From: Phocoena phocoena
Lineage: Eukaryota; Chordata; Mammalia; Artiodactyla; Phocoenidae
Direction: 5' to 3'
DNA length: 64,000 nt
NCBI RefSeq assembly: GCF_963924675.1
Contig: NC_089222.1
Location: 2,480,001 to 2,544,000 of the forward strand
Made by a program: the position numbers and the translations under genes. Below are positions 46,939-58,186 of this stretch, piece by piece (the stretch's first letter is position 1; the number at the start of each line of letters is the position of its first letter). The notes beneath the pieces were generated by a model, which was given only the letters and a program-made list of their open reading frames with translations, ran no database searches and was not told the DNA's origin.

Positions 46939-48545
46939 TCTTGCATTCCTATACACTAATAATGAAAAATCTGAAAGTGAAATTAAGAAAACATTCCCAT
47001 TTACCATTGCAACAAAAAGAATAAAATATCTAGGAATAAACCTACCTAAAGAGACAAAAGACCTGTATGCAGAAAATTATAAGACACTGATGAAAGAAAT
47101 TAAAGATGATACAAATAGATGGAGAGATATACCACGTTCTTGGATTGGAAGAATCAACATTGTGAGAATGACTATACTACCTAAAGCGATCTACAGATTC
47201 AATGCGACCCCTATCAAACTACCAATGGCATTTTTCACAGAGCTAGAACAAAAAATTTCACAATTTGTATGGAAACACAAAAGACCCCGAAGAGCCAAAG
47301 CAATACTGAGAAAGAAAAACGGAGCTGGAGGAATCAGGCTCGCTGACTTCAGACTATACTACAAAGCTACAGTAATCAAGACAGTATGGTACTGGCACAA
47401 AAACAGAAATAGAGATAAATGGAAAAGGATAGAAAGCCCAGAGATAAACCCACGCACATAGGGTCACCTTCTCTTTGATAAAGGAGGCAAGAATATACAG
47501 TGGAGAAAAGACAGCCTCTTCAATAAGTGGTGCTGGGAAAACTGGACAGCTACATGTAAAAGTATGAAATTAGAACACTTCCTAACACCATACACAAAAA
47601 TAAACTCAAAATGGATTAAAGACCTAAATGTAAGGCCAGACACTATCAAACTCTTAGAGGAAAACATAAGCAGAACACTCTATGACACAAATCACAGCAA
47701 GATCCTTTTTGACCCACCTCCTAGAGAAATGGAAATAAAAACACAAATAAACAAATGGGACCTAATGAAACTTAAAAGCTTTTGCACAGCAAAGGAAACC
47801 ATAAACAAGACCAAAAGACAACCCTCAGAATAGGAGAAAATATTTGCAGACGAAGCAACTGACAAAGGATTAATCTCCAAAATTTACAAGCAGCTCATGC
47901 AGCTCAATAACAAAAAAACAAACAACCCAATCCAAAAATGGGCAGAAGATCTAAAGAGACATTTCTCCAAAGGAGATATACAGATTGCCAACAAACACAT
48001 GAAAGAATGCTCAACATCATTAATCATTAGAGAAATGCAAATCAAAACTACAATGAGATATCATCTCACACCAGTCAGAATGGCCATCATCAAAAAATCT
48101 AGAAACAATAAATGCTGGAGAGGGTGTAGAGAAAAGGGAACATTTTTGCACTGCTGGTGGGAATGTGAATTGGTTCAGCCACTATGGAGAACAGTATGTA
48201 AGTTCCTTAAAAAACTAAAAGTAGAATTACCATATGACCCAGCAATCCCACTACTGGGCATATACCCTGAGAAAACCATAATTCAAAAAGAGCCATGTAC
48301 CAAAATGTTCATTGCAGCTCCATTTACAATAGCCAGAACATGGAAGCAACCTAAGTGTCCATCAACAGATGAATGGATAAAGAAGATGCAGCACATATAT
48401 ACAATGGAATATTCTCAGCCATAAAAAGAAATGAAATTGAGTTATTGTAGTGAGATGGATGGACCTAGAGTCTGTCATACAGAGTGAAGTAAGTCAGAAA
48501 GAGAAAAACAAACACTGTATGCTAACACATGTATATGGAATCTAA
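46939..48545 (+). pseudogene. L1 ORF2 C-terminal region, interrupted
   Basis: ORF2p is the endonuclease/reverse transcriptase of L1; only the region after the polymerase domain is present. Open pieces are 47090-47461 (123 codons, from [11 protein letters not shown]), 47564-47833 and 47897-48424, separated by stops and frameshifts. The last piece keeps the Cys-rich motif C-x3-C-x7-H-x4-C at its residues 73, 77, 85 and 90. The natural ORF2 stop falls at 48543-48545. With no endonuclease or polymerase domain it cannot act. Confidence 0.9.
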
Positions 48546-48911
48546 GAAAAAAAAGTGGTCATGAAGAACCTAGGGGCAAGACGGGAATAAAGACAAAGAC
48601 CTACTAGAGAATGGACTTGAGGATATGAGGAGGGGGAAGGGTCATCTGTGACAAAGTGAGAGAGTGGCATGGACATATATACACTACCAAATGTAAAATA
48701 GATAGCTAGTGGGAAGCAGCCGCATAGCACAGCGAGATCAGCTCGGTGGTTTGTGACCACCTAGAGGGGTGGGATAGGGAGGGTGGGAGGGAGGGAGATG
48801 CAAGAGGGAAGAGATATGGGAACATATGTATATGTATAACTGATTCACTTTGTTATAAAGCAGAAACTAACACACCATTGTAAAGCAATTATACTCCAAT
48901 AAAGATGTTAA
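46939..48911 (+). mobile_element. 5'-truncated L1 (recent lineage), about 2 kb
   Basis: Begins inside ORF2 at tcttgcattcctatacacta and ends with the family terminus ccaataaagatgttaaaa. A target-site duplication, aaaaaaattgctcc, lies at 46925-46938 and 48912-48925. The copy is very close to 60388-62346 of the large L1, differing by scattered substitutions and small indels. Confidence 0.96.
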
Positions 48912-49147
48912 AAAAAAATTGCTCCACCTCTATTTTCCACACATATTTTATCTACACATAAACTGTAGTTTCCCGGGTGTCTCACTGATTGTTGATTTAG
49001 TAGCTCCATGCATTTCAAGAGCTACTGTGGGCATAAACGTTACAACAAGTGGCCAGCAAAAGGATCAGCCTTAAATACATCTACCCTCACCACCCAAGAC
49101 AGGAATGCGTCAGATATTCTCGGTTGCTTGTGTACAGGGATTAAGCA

Positions 49148-49235
49148 ATTCATTTATTTAGCAAACGTGTATTGAGCCCTTCCTAAGGGTAAGAGTCTTT
49201 GCTAGGAGTTGAGGATACATATGTAAATGAACCAC
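49148..49235 (-). mobile_element. L2 3' end relic
   Basis: The plus strand shows the complement of the L2 terminus: caattcatttatttagcaaa, cgtgtattgagcccttccta and gctaggagttgaggatac. Confidence 0.68.
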
Positions 49236-50638
49236 ACAGGAGCACGACACAGGATATAATAGCTGTTACAAGTGCAGGAGTTGTAAGCCAGGGCAGCACA
49301 GAACCAGCACATTTCATCAGAAACCAAACTTTCTGAGCAGGCCCCGCACCCCTGGTCCAAAGCTAAGGCCGCACACCTGGGAAATGAGAGAGGCGTGATC
49401 TCAGATACCGTGCCCGACAGACATGACCTTACAGGTACAGGGCTCCATTCACGGCGGGAGAGCTGGCTAAGGAAACAGGAGCAGCTTCTCAAGGCCTTTG
49501 CTGCTAAGCAAATCAGAAAGAACCATCACGTGGGGTCAAAGTGTGACTACATATTTCTCCACTCCTCTAGATCTTAGTTTCAAGGTTGTCACAAACGATT
49601 CCTCCTATTTCTGACCAAAAGGGATTTCTGACCATTCATTCACAATGAGTCCTGAGTAATTCTCTGACAGACACAGGAGACAGAGACCAAGCTGTGGACT
49701 CAACCTCACTCTGCCCTTAACCTGCCACTCCCTTTCCACACTTGGATTTCACACCATGACCGCCTTTGATGGTGCAATGGTTATTCCTGTTATTCTTGTT
49801 CTTGCTTTTTTTTTTTTTTTTTAAGGAATAAGAATTTGTTTTCTGCTTTCTTATTTTGAAATAACAACTCCTTGCAGTGTATTTCATAAGTGCCAAATCA
49901 AATTGATGGAGGGATTGCAACCAGGAACATTTTTTTTTGGAAATTACATGTTTAGGAATCTGTAGGTAGGCTAAGAGGATAAGAAACTCTGAGGCTAATC
50001 CACAGAAATGCATGATCCTTAAGTTAACCACAGTTGAACCTCTACAGGGCTGTTTTTATAAACAGAATAAATCTCAGATAATATAATGAAGGGCTCAAAG
50101 CCATTTGTCAGTGTGCTTGGAGATGTGCAACCTTGTGTTCTAATTAGAGAAGCAGGTACCAACAGGATTTCTAGGGAACAAGACACCATCCTGTGTACCA
50201 ACAGGACCTGTTTCTCTTCTCTCCAGTCCAGAATGGAAATAAATATGGCATCACTCTGCTTCTGTTTAACTCCAGTAAACTCTAAGCGCTGCCCATATAA
50301 CCCCAAACATTGTTACAGTGTCAACTAAAGTCCAAAAGGCGAGTTTTGAATGGGTCAACCCACCATAAAAAAAAAGTCATTATTTTTATTATTTTTATTT
50401 GGGTTTCCCCAGAAACAAATTATTTTTGTGTGTCCTTGGAGATAAGGACTCCAGTATACAAAGTTTATTTAGGACACAAAGAAAACATCTACGGGGGAGT
50501 AGGAAGTGATGGGGGAAGGGAAGACTGCCAACAAGAGAGTTATACAGCAAGTCACCAGAGGGGGCAACCAGAGCTCACCACTGTGGAGACTCTGGGCAAC
50601 AGTATAGCATTCATACCAGAGAATGTTCCCACCTTAGG
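49236..50638. other. Unassigned sequence
   Basis: Includes a T-run at 49807-49823. A 104-codon minus-strand ORF (50031-49717) and a 113-codon plus-strand ORF (50310-50651) have no recognisable content. No gene called. Confidence 0.5.
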
Positions 50639-51059
50639 TGTTATGGGCTGAATTACGTCCCCAGAAAGAGATGCTGAAGTCCTAACCCCCAAGACCTCTG
50701 ACTGTGATCTCATCTGGGAATAGGGTCATTGCACATGGAATTAGTTAAGTAGAGATGTGGTCCTACTAGAACAGGGTGGGCTGTTAATCCAATGTAACTG
50801 GTGTCATTACACGAAGACGACGCGAAGATACAGGGAAGAAATCCCTGTGAAGATGGAGACAGAGGTGGGAATGATACAGCTGCAAGCCAAGGATTACTGG
50901 CAAGCAAGGATTCTACTTAGAGTCTCAGAGGGAGCACGGCCCTGCCAACACCTTGATCTTGAACTTCTAGCCTCCAAAATTGTGAAAGAATACATTTCTG
51001 CTGTTTTAAGGCCTCCAGTGTATTGCATTTTGTTGTGGAAGTCCTAGGAAACTGAGACA
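50639..51059 (+). mobile_element. MLT1-like LTR, near complete
   Basis: Starts tgttatgggctgaattacg and ends aaactgagaca, so it has TG...CA ends. Inside are gtcctaacccccaagacc, gaatagggtcattgcaca, gaagatggagacagaggtg and the run tgatcttgaacttctagcct before a weakened polyadenylation signal (aataca near 50990). About 420 bases, within the usual LTR range. No internal retroviral sequence follows, so it is probably solo. Same family as 44715-45040, opposite strand. Confidence 0.75.
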
Positions 51060-51564
51060 CTACATAAGGATCTGGGGTATTTATACACTACCATCAGTCA
51101 GTGGTTGAGGGCTGCTCAACCAGCGGCTAAGGAGACTTATACCGGTAATTCTTCTTGACTTTCAGGCACAGCCAGAGAAGCCTTTCTAGGCTCCAGAAGA
51201 GTCCCCAGGCGTAGAGACACAAATACGGCAGTTGGGAGCACACTGACGTAGTCTACGGGCTGGGTTCCACTTCCCCGTTGCCTACAAGATCAAGTTCAGC
51301 TCTCTAGACTAGGAGCAGAAGAGCAATTTGAGGGCTGAGAGGGAAAACAAAAACAGATTCTGCCAACAACACAAATGAGCTTGGAAGTGGATACCTCCCC
51401 CCAAGCCTCCAGATAGATGCCAGCTGGCCAACACCTTGACCTTGGCTTCTTGAGGACCTTTAAAGACACTAAGTGTTGGTGCGGTGTGTCATGCAGCACA
51501 GATCACTGAAACAAGACCTGTGCCCTCTGTTCACCGTTGGAACACTTCCCCAGATTAGGCATGC
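51060..51564. other. Unassigned sequence
   Basis: No supported gene or repeat. Confidence 0.5.
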
Positions 51565-51700
51565 TGCATACAATATCTCTAGCTTCACCACAACCTTGAA
51601 AAGTCAGTCCGGTAGAATTATCTCCATTTCACAGACAAGGGAACTGAGTTTCACAGAGGTTGAGCAACGCATACAGATTTACCACCAATGTCCTTATTAT
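51565..51700 (-). mobile_element. MIR SINE relic
   Basis: The plus strand shows the MIR complement: attatctccatttcacagac, aagggaactgagtttcacag and aggttgagcaacgcatacag. Confidence 0.72.
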
Positions 51701-52314
51701 CTCTACTCTTGCCTTTTAATGATAAAACAACACTTGAACCTCTGATTTTATAAGGTCATTTCCCAATGTGTGCCATGTAAAGAAATTCTGGCACAGACAT
51801 TGACAAGGGCTGGGCTTCTTGCTGCCTTTAGGAAACCAAGTGTCACTGTTGTAAGGCTTCCATAGGCATATGCCCAGAGGCATGCTGACTGCTCCAGGAA
51901 AGCAGTGGGGAGCAGAGGCCCCACAGGGCAGTAAGGGTCCACCTACCACTCACCATATGTCAAGTGGGGACAGTCAGCCTTTGTCTAAGAGGTAAGCCTT
52001 CGCAAAGTTGTCACCTGGGAGCATATGGCCATTGGGATAGAAGAAAATGCCCCACTAACATGCCAGGTGTTCAATACCATTTGCCAAAAATATATATTAT
52101 TTATGACAGCTTTTAATTTCTAGAGGAAGGTGGAGAGGCATTTTTTTCCCTAGGTAACTTTGTGAAATGGCTCAGTTATACTCAATAAGCTGCAACTACT
52201 ATATACAGGGAAGATGTATAGCCGGACAGTAGTGGGATTGTTCCTTGCTCTTAAAAATATGGCCCCAGACTATAATCTAGAATCAATTAACTATCATCCA
52301 GACAACCAAACTGT
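51701..52314. other. Unassigned sequence
   Basis: No supported gene or repeat. Confidence 0.5.
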
Positions 52315-52570
52315 GAAATAGGCAGAAGGTCAGGACAAACACTTCACAAAAGCAGGAATCCAAGTGGCCAACAGACATGTGAAAAGACGTTCAATTTCAT
52401 TAAGGCATCAGAGAAATGCAAACTAAAACTCCAGAGAGACAGCATTGACAATCCACCAAAATGGGTAAAATGAGAAAGGCATTTGACACGGACATTGTAA
52501 ATCAGTTGTTGACAAATCAGTCTCGGTTGCTGACAAGGATGGGGCCTGACTGGAAATTCCAAGGATTCCT
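52315..52570 (+). mobile_element. Ancient L1 ORF2 3' fragment
   Basis: The words caaacacttcacaaaagcag, ggccaacagacatgtgaaaa, cattaaggcatcagagaaat and gcaaactaaaactcc follow the L1 ORF2 C-terminal order; the frame is destroyed. Older than the 47 and 56 kb copies. Confidence 0.78.
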
Positions 52571-52869
52571 GATGAAAGGAGTATCCATTGGTCCTTTAAG
52601 ATAATCTTGAACAGCATTTAGCAAATTTGAATGTACCTTTTCTATATGACCTAATATAATTTCACTGTCTGGTAGACCAAGCAGAAATGTGTGCATATGT
52701 TCACCAAAAGACATGTAAAAGCATGTTCCTATCTACATGGGTCATGATGTGGTCCTTGAAAATTAACATTTTGTATACCAGACCCCGTCACGAGTCCCAG
52801 GTTCCTGTCCCTCTGACACTTTCTCTGGAGGGTAGTCTACCCAGAGCTCCCAATGTGGGTCAGGCTGAC
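52571..52869. other. Unassigned sequence
   Basis: No supported gene or repeat. Confidence 0.45.
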
Positions 52870-53062
52870 AGGGATTAGAACACTAGTTCTACCATTTTAT
52901 TAGTTATGTGGCTTTGGACAAGTCACTTAAGCATCAGTTTTTCTGTCTTTAAAATGGAGGCCATAACAATGCTTACTTCAAAAGATTATAATAAGACCTC
53001 ATTATATTAACATAGACGCAGCAGAACCAGGCCCAGCACACAGTAAATGCTCCATCGATGTG
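52870..53062 (+). mobile_element. MIR SINE relic
   Basis: Core order is clear: tattagttatgtggctttgg, acaagtcacttaagcatcag, gtctttaaaatggaggccat, and the 3' part cccagcacacagtaaatgct. Confidence 0.85.
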
Positions 53063-55617
53063 ATGCCTGTCAAGCCTGTCTCTCCATACTGATACATTTG
53101 TATGCACTGGTATAGTTTAAGTATGCTCTTGTAAATTCAGCCAGGGGTGAACTTCACTTCAGTCAATGGACAGGTAAGCATCCAATGATATTGCTAAAAG
53201 TCAAATCTGTTAATTGATAACCATTGACATTAATAGGTATAAGGAATAACTTTATAAGGATGTATGCATTTATGAGTATGTATCTTTCTAAATTTTTAAA
53301 ATTCAACTTGGAATGTTGATGATGTGCTTATTTAAACACATGCTATTTTGAACTCAATATAGTACATAAAATGTTTATATTCATTGTATGCATATACAAA
53401 CGTGTTTAATTAAACTTTTCATTTATTTTCAGCTTTGCTAATTTAATCGATGGTTGAAAAGTTTGAAGGAGTGTAAAAGATGTCTGATAACCTTGAGGTC
53501 TTAGTAGAGAGATCAAATAGATCACAGAAATGATATAAAAGAAAATGGGTACCCAGCATTGAAGAAATAAAAGAAAGATCAGAAGGAAGAATAAAGGAGA
53601 AATACACTTGGATAAACCCAATAGAAATACTAAATATAGATGGTCAACAAGCTATAATAATATGGAAAAGTATAACATGAGGGTAGTTTTTCTTTTCTGT
53701 CCGTTTCAACTATGAACGAACATGTCTTATTGCCTCTGATAAAACAAGCTTTTAGTATTTATTGTCTAGCTCTTGAGCCTTCTCAGTGACCATCAACAAT
53801 GACAGGGAGAGAGTTCTGAAAGAATCCATTTACCTTCCAAGATATTGTTAATATTCTGCTCTCCCAGGAATCCCAGGGTCAGAAGAAAACAGTCCCTGGA
53901 TGACAGCTGGGCAGCGACCTCAGGAACAAGTCCTGGATGGAGCAAGAGGACACAGGTCTCAGCACAGACTTCCCCAGACCAAATGCAGGTGACAGGTGGC
54001 TGCAGTGCTGGGCTGCACGGAGGAGAGTTGTACATCCAGGGCAGAGACAGGGGGAAGCACAGAATTAATGACAGCAAAAGATTAAGCAACAGGGAAAATG
54101 AAGAAATTATTAAAGGTCCAGGGGAAAATACCTGGGGGTAGAAGAAAGGAAATGCAATCATATTACACAATTCAGCTCGGCGGGGAGTACTATTTACACA
54201 GGTATAACAGTGGACACACACTACTGATTTAACAGAATATTATGATCTGAATGTCCTGTATTAGGAGGGTTGAGGAGGGAGACAGTTTGAGAGGAACAAA
54301 GAGAGAACATGTCTGTGTCTTAGTCGGGAGTCAGGAAAAGCGGGTAAGAAAATAAAATTCTCAGTAGAAAATCAAAAAGGTAGCAGTATAATTATATTAG
54401 ATATGGAGATAAATATCCAAAGAAAATCTAAGAGTTGATAGTGGCTCGATTCAGAGGTGAGAATGGGAGGATTTGACGGTCTCTCTTTTGGATTATTAGA
54501 CTTGCAGTATTATTTGATTTCAAAACTATTTTAAAAACTAAATTAAAAAGGGGTTAATCTTTGGACTCATTGAGTCTGTAGCCTAAAAAGAACAACACGG
54601 CTGGTAGTGTTTATAATAAAATATAGCAATGTGTAAATTAAATGTGTTAATATTGTAAAAATAACCATTCAGCTTCACTGGATGGCTTATGGGATACTTA
54701 TAAATGCATAGTCGCCATGCTGGATCCCAACTGGTCAAAGCCTACTGGAATTAAGATACTAGAAGAAGGGTGCAACATGTTTTTATTTAACAACAAGTGA
54801 TATATTCAAAATGTAAGACTATAACGGCCCTTAGTAATGCGATCTGACAGGACTGTTGGATTATGTTTGCTTTCCCAGGGTACTCCCTGAGTTCTTGGCC
54901 ATTCTTAACAATTTTGGCTTTCCCTGACTATCCTAGGAGCTGGGCAAGCCCCCCGGCTCTGTCTCTCCCAGACACCCTGAGAATAGATAGAACCTCCTTC
55001 TCTAGCTCACTCACAACCCACTGGCACAGTTGCTAAAGCTGACCTGGCTGGTCCCTGAGGGATGGAAGGCTGCTGACAGGAGCCCATCCCACCTCCTTCT
55101 GCTTCGGCACTGCATCTGGGTAGCATGAGAAGGAGCGTGAGTAGAAAGCCATGAAAACGTGCTTTTGCTTTTCCCATTCCTTGTGTTCACACAGTAGAAG
55201 AAAAGGAAACTAGCTTCCATTGACACCAGCTGATTAAGCTGATATGAGACTGAAGGGGCAGTGTACAAAATCCGCAGGTCACAGTCAGCTTGGGATGAAA
55301 GAATTCTAGCTAGAATGCTCTTTATTGCTGCAACACCCAAGTGGCAAGACATTTAATGAGTGAAAATTGTGGGGAAGTTAAAGACATTAGTTATATGAAA
55401 AAAATCAGAAAAACAATGGCAGAGTAAGAGAAAAGAATATACAAAGAGGAAAGTAAAATCATCATGACCCTGTATTGTGGTGAACCCAAAAAATGTCTAC
55501 TCTACTTCCCCAACCCCAGCTCCAGGGCACAATCTCATGGGGCAAACCAATTGCAGAAATCCCAACTCCTATGTCAAAGTTCATTTTCCAGATAAATCAA
55601 TTAAATTTTTTTTGTTC
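53063..55617. other. Unassigned sequence
   Basis: About 2.5 kb without a supported gene. A 142-codon minus-strand ORF (54221-53793) encodes a hydrophobic, Leu/Ser-rich product that I do not recognise; it has no supporting context. Confidence 0.45.
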
Positions 55618-55651
55618 TCTCTTTTTCAGTTTTACTGAGGTATAATTACTG
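55618..55651 (-). mobile_element. Possible end of an older L1 (partner of 63090-63640)
   Basis: The short block ttttactgaggtataatta matches the complement of an old L1 3' terminus. The same class of L1 continues, minus strand, at 63090 on the far side of the younger insertions. Only about 30 bases, hence weak. Confidence 0.4.
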
Positions 55652-56650
55652 AGGCAAGAGACCATTGTTTCCAGGTGCACGAGGAGAGGGGATTCAAAGT
55701 GCTGCCTAAACAAGCTCCAGAGACGGGTGCGAGCTGTGGCTATCGGCACAGACACCAGAGACGAGCATGAGACGCTAAGGCTGCTGCTGCCGCCACCAAG
55801 AAGCCTGTGTGCGAGCACAGGTCACTATCCACACCTCCCCCTCCAGGGAGCCTGTGCAGCCCGCCACTGCTAGGGGCCCGTGATCCAGAGACAACTTCCC
55901 CGGGAGAACACACAGTGCACCTCAGGCTGTTGCAACGTCTCGGTGGCCTCTGCCGCCGCAGGCTCGCCCTGCATCCGTACCCCTCGCTCCCCCCGGCCGG
56001 AGTGAGCCAGAGCCCCCGAATTAGCGGCTCCTTTAACCCCATCCTGTCTGAGCGAAGAACAGATGCCCTCAGGCGACCGACACGCAGAGGCAGGGCCAAT
56101 CCAAAGCTGAACTCCAGGAGCTGTGCGAGTAAAGAAGAGAAAGGGAAATCTCTCCCAGCAGCCTCAGGAGCAGCAGATTAAATCTCCACAATCAACTTGC
56201 TGTATCCTGCATCTGTGGAATACCTGAATACACAACGAATCATCCCAAATTGAGGTGGTGGACTTGGGGAGCAATTGTACACTTGGGGTTTGCTTTCTGC
56301 ATCTGATTTGTTTCTGCTTTATCGTACTTTAGTATTTAGAGTTTATTATCATTGGTAGATTCGTTTATTGATTTGGTTACTCTCTTCCTTTGTTTTATAT
56401 ATATAGATTTTTTTTCCTTTCTCTTTTTTTATGAGTGTGTATGCTTCTTTGTGTGAGTTTTTCTATATAGCTTTGCTTTTACCATTTGTCTAGGGTTCTG
56501 TCTGTCTTTTTTTTTTTTTTTAGTATAGTTTTTACTGCTTGTTATCATTGGTGGATTTGTTTTTTGGTGTGGTGGCTCTCTTCTTTCTTTTTTTATTACT
56601 TTTGAATTTTTTTATTTTTAATAATTAAATTTTTACTTTAATTATTTTCT

Positions 56651-56725
56651 TTCCTTCCTTCCTTCCTTCCTTCCTTCCTTCATTTCTTCCTTTCCTTTCT
56701 TCCTTTCTTCCTTTCTTTCTTTCTA
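56651..56725. repeat. (TTCC)n microsatellite in the L1 5'UTR
   Basis: A pure ttcc run at 56651-56681 followed by mixed ttcc/tttc units to 56725, located in the T-rich half of the L1 5'UTR, just before the segment shared with the copy at 37956. Confidence 0.93.
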
Positions 56726-57238
56726 CCTTTTCTTCTGAGCTGTGTGGCTGACAGGGTCTTGGTGCTCCGGCCAGGTGTCAGGCCTGTGCCGCTGAGGTGG
56801 GAGAACCGAGTTCAGGACATTGGTCCACCATAGACCTCCCAGCTCCACATAATATCAAACAGTGAAAGCTCTGCCAGAGATCTCCAACTCAACACTAAGA
56901 CCCAGCTCCACTCAATGACCAGCAAGCTACACTGCTGGACACCTTATAGCAAACAACTAGCAAGACAGGAACACAACCCCACCCATTAGCACAGAGGCTG
57001 CCTAAAATCATTATAAGGTCACAGACACCCCAAAACACTCCACCGGACACGGTCCTGCCCACCAGAAAGGCAAGATCCAGGCTCATCCACCAGAACACAG
57101 GCACCAGACCCCTCCACCAGTAAGCCTACACAACCCACTGAACCAACCTTAGCCACAGGGGCCAGACACCAAAAACAACAGGAACTACGAACTTGCAGCC
57201 TTTGAAAAGGAGACGCCAAACACAGTAAGTTAAGCAAA

Positions 57239-58128
57239 ATGAGAAGAGAGAGAAACACAGCAGGTAAAGGAGCAAGGAAAAAACTCACCAGACCAAACAA
57301 ATGAAGAGGAAATAGGCAGTCTACCTGAAAAAGTATTCAGAGTAATGATAGTAAAGATGATCCAAAATCTCGGAAATAGAATGGAGAAAATACAAGAAAT
57401 GTTCAACAAGGACCTAAAAGAACTAAAGTGTAAACAAACAATGATGAACAACACAATAAATGAAATTAAAAATACTCTAGAAGGAATCAATAGCAGAATA
57501 ACTGAGGCAGAAGAACGGGTAAGTGGCCTGGAAGATAAAAGAGTGGAAATAACTACCGCAGAGCAGAATAAAGAGAAAAGAATGAAAAGAACTGGGGACA
57601 GTCTCAGAGACCTCTGTGACAACATTAAACGCACCAACATTCGAATTTTAGGGGTCCCAGAAGAAGAGGAGAAAAAGAAAGGAACTGAGAAAATACTTGA
57701 AGAGATTATAGTTGAAAACTTCTCTAATATGGGAAAGGAAACAGTCAATAAAGTCCAAGAAGCTCAGAGAGTCCCATACAGGCTAAATCCAAGGAGGAAC
57801 ACACCAAGACACATATTAATCAAACTATCAAAAATTAAACACAAAGAAAAAATATTAAAAGCAGCAAGGGAAAAACAATAAATAACATACATGGGACTCC
57901 CCATAAGGTTAACAGATGATCTTTCAGCAGAAACTCTGCAAGCCAGAAGGGAGTGGCAGGACATTTAAAGTGATGAAAGGGAGAAACCTACAATCAAGAT
58001 TACTCTACCCAACAAGGATCTCATTCAGATTTGACAGGGAAATTAAAACCTTTACAGACAAGCAAAAGCTGAGAGAGTTCAGTACCACCAAACCAGCTTT
58101 ACAACAAATGCTAAATGAACTTCTCTAG
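57239..58128 (+). pseudogene. L1 ORF1 (RNA-binding protein), disabled
   Basis: ORF1p forms trimers through a coiled coil and coats L1 RNA in the cytoplasm. The start ATG at 57239 is in the same position as at 38455, but a 2-base loss (aaacacagcag against aaacacacagcag) shifts the frame, which closes at TGA near 57304. The main frame then reads 57345-57881: coiled-coil region (EERVSGLEDKRVEIT), then the RRM-like domain starting NIRILGVPEEEE. It ends at a TAA in the caataaata context at 57880. A further 2-base loss near 57965 puts the C-terminal domain (ISFRFDREIKTFTDKQKLR) in the third frame, to 58128. Three independent lesions make it non-functional. Confidence 0.9.
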
Positions 58129-58186
58129 GCAAGAAACACAAGAGAAGGAAAAGACCTACAACAACAAACCCAAAACAATTAAGAAA

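Noticed and set aside
53793..54221. 142-codon minus-strand ORF with a hydrophobic product
   Set aside because: Leu/Ser-rich low-complexity product without a known family; no supporting gene structure.
55730..56170. GC- and CpG-rich block that could be a gene promoter CpG island
   Set aside because: It is the L1 5'UTR; the L1 ORFs follow in order and no cellular exon is nearby.
55807..56181. 124-codon ORF in GC-rich DNA
   Set aside because: Lies within the L1 5'UTR, where low stop density comes from high GC content; the same segment is open on both strands.
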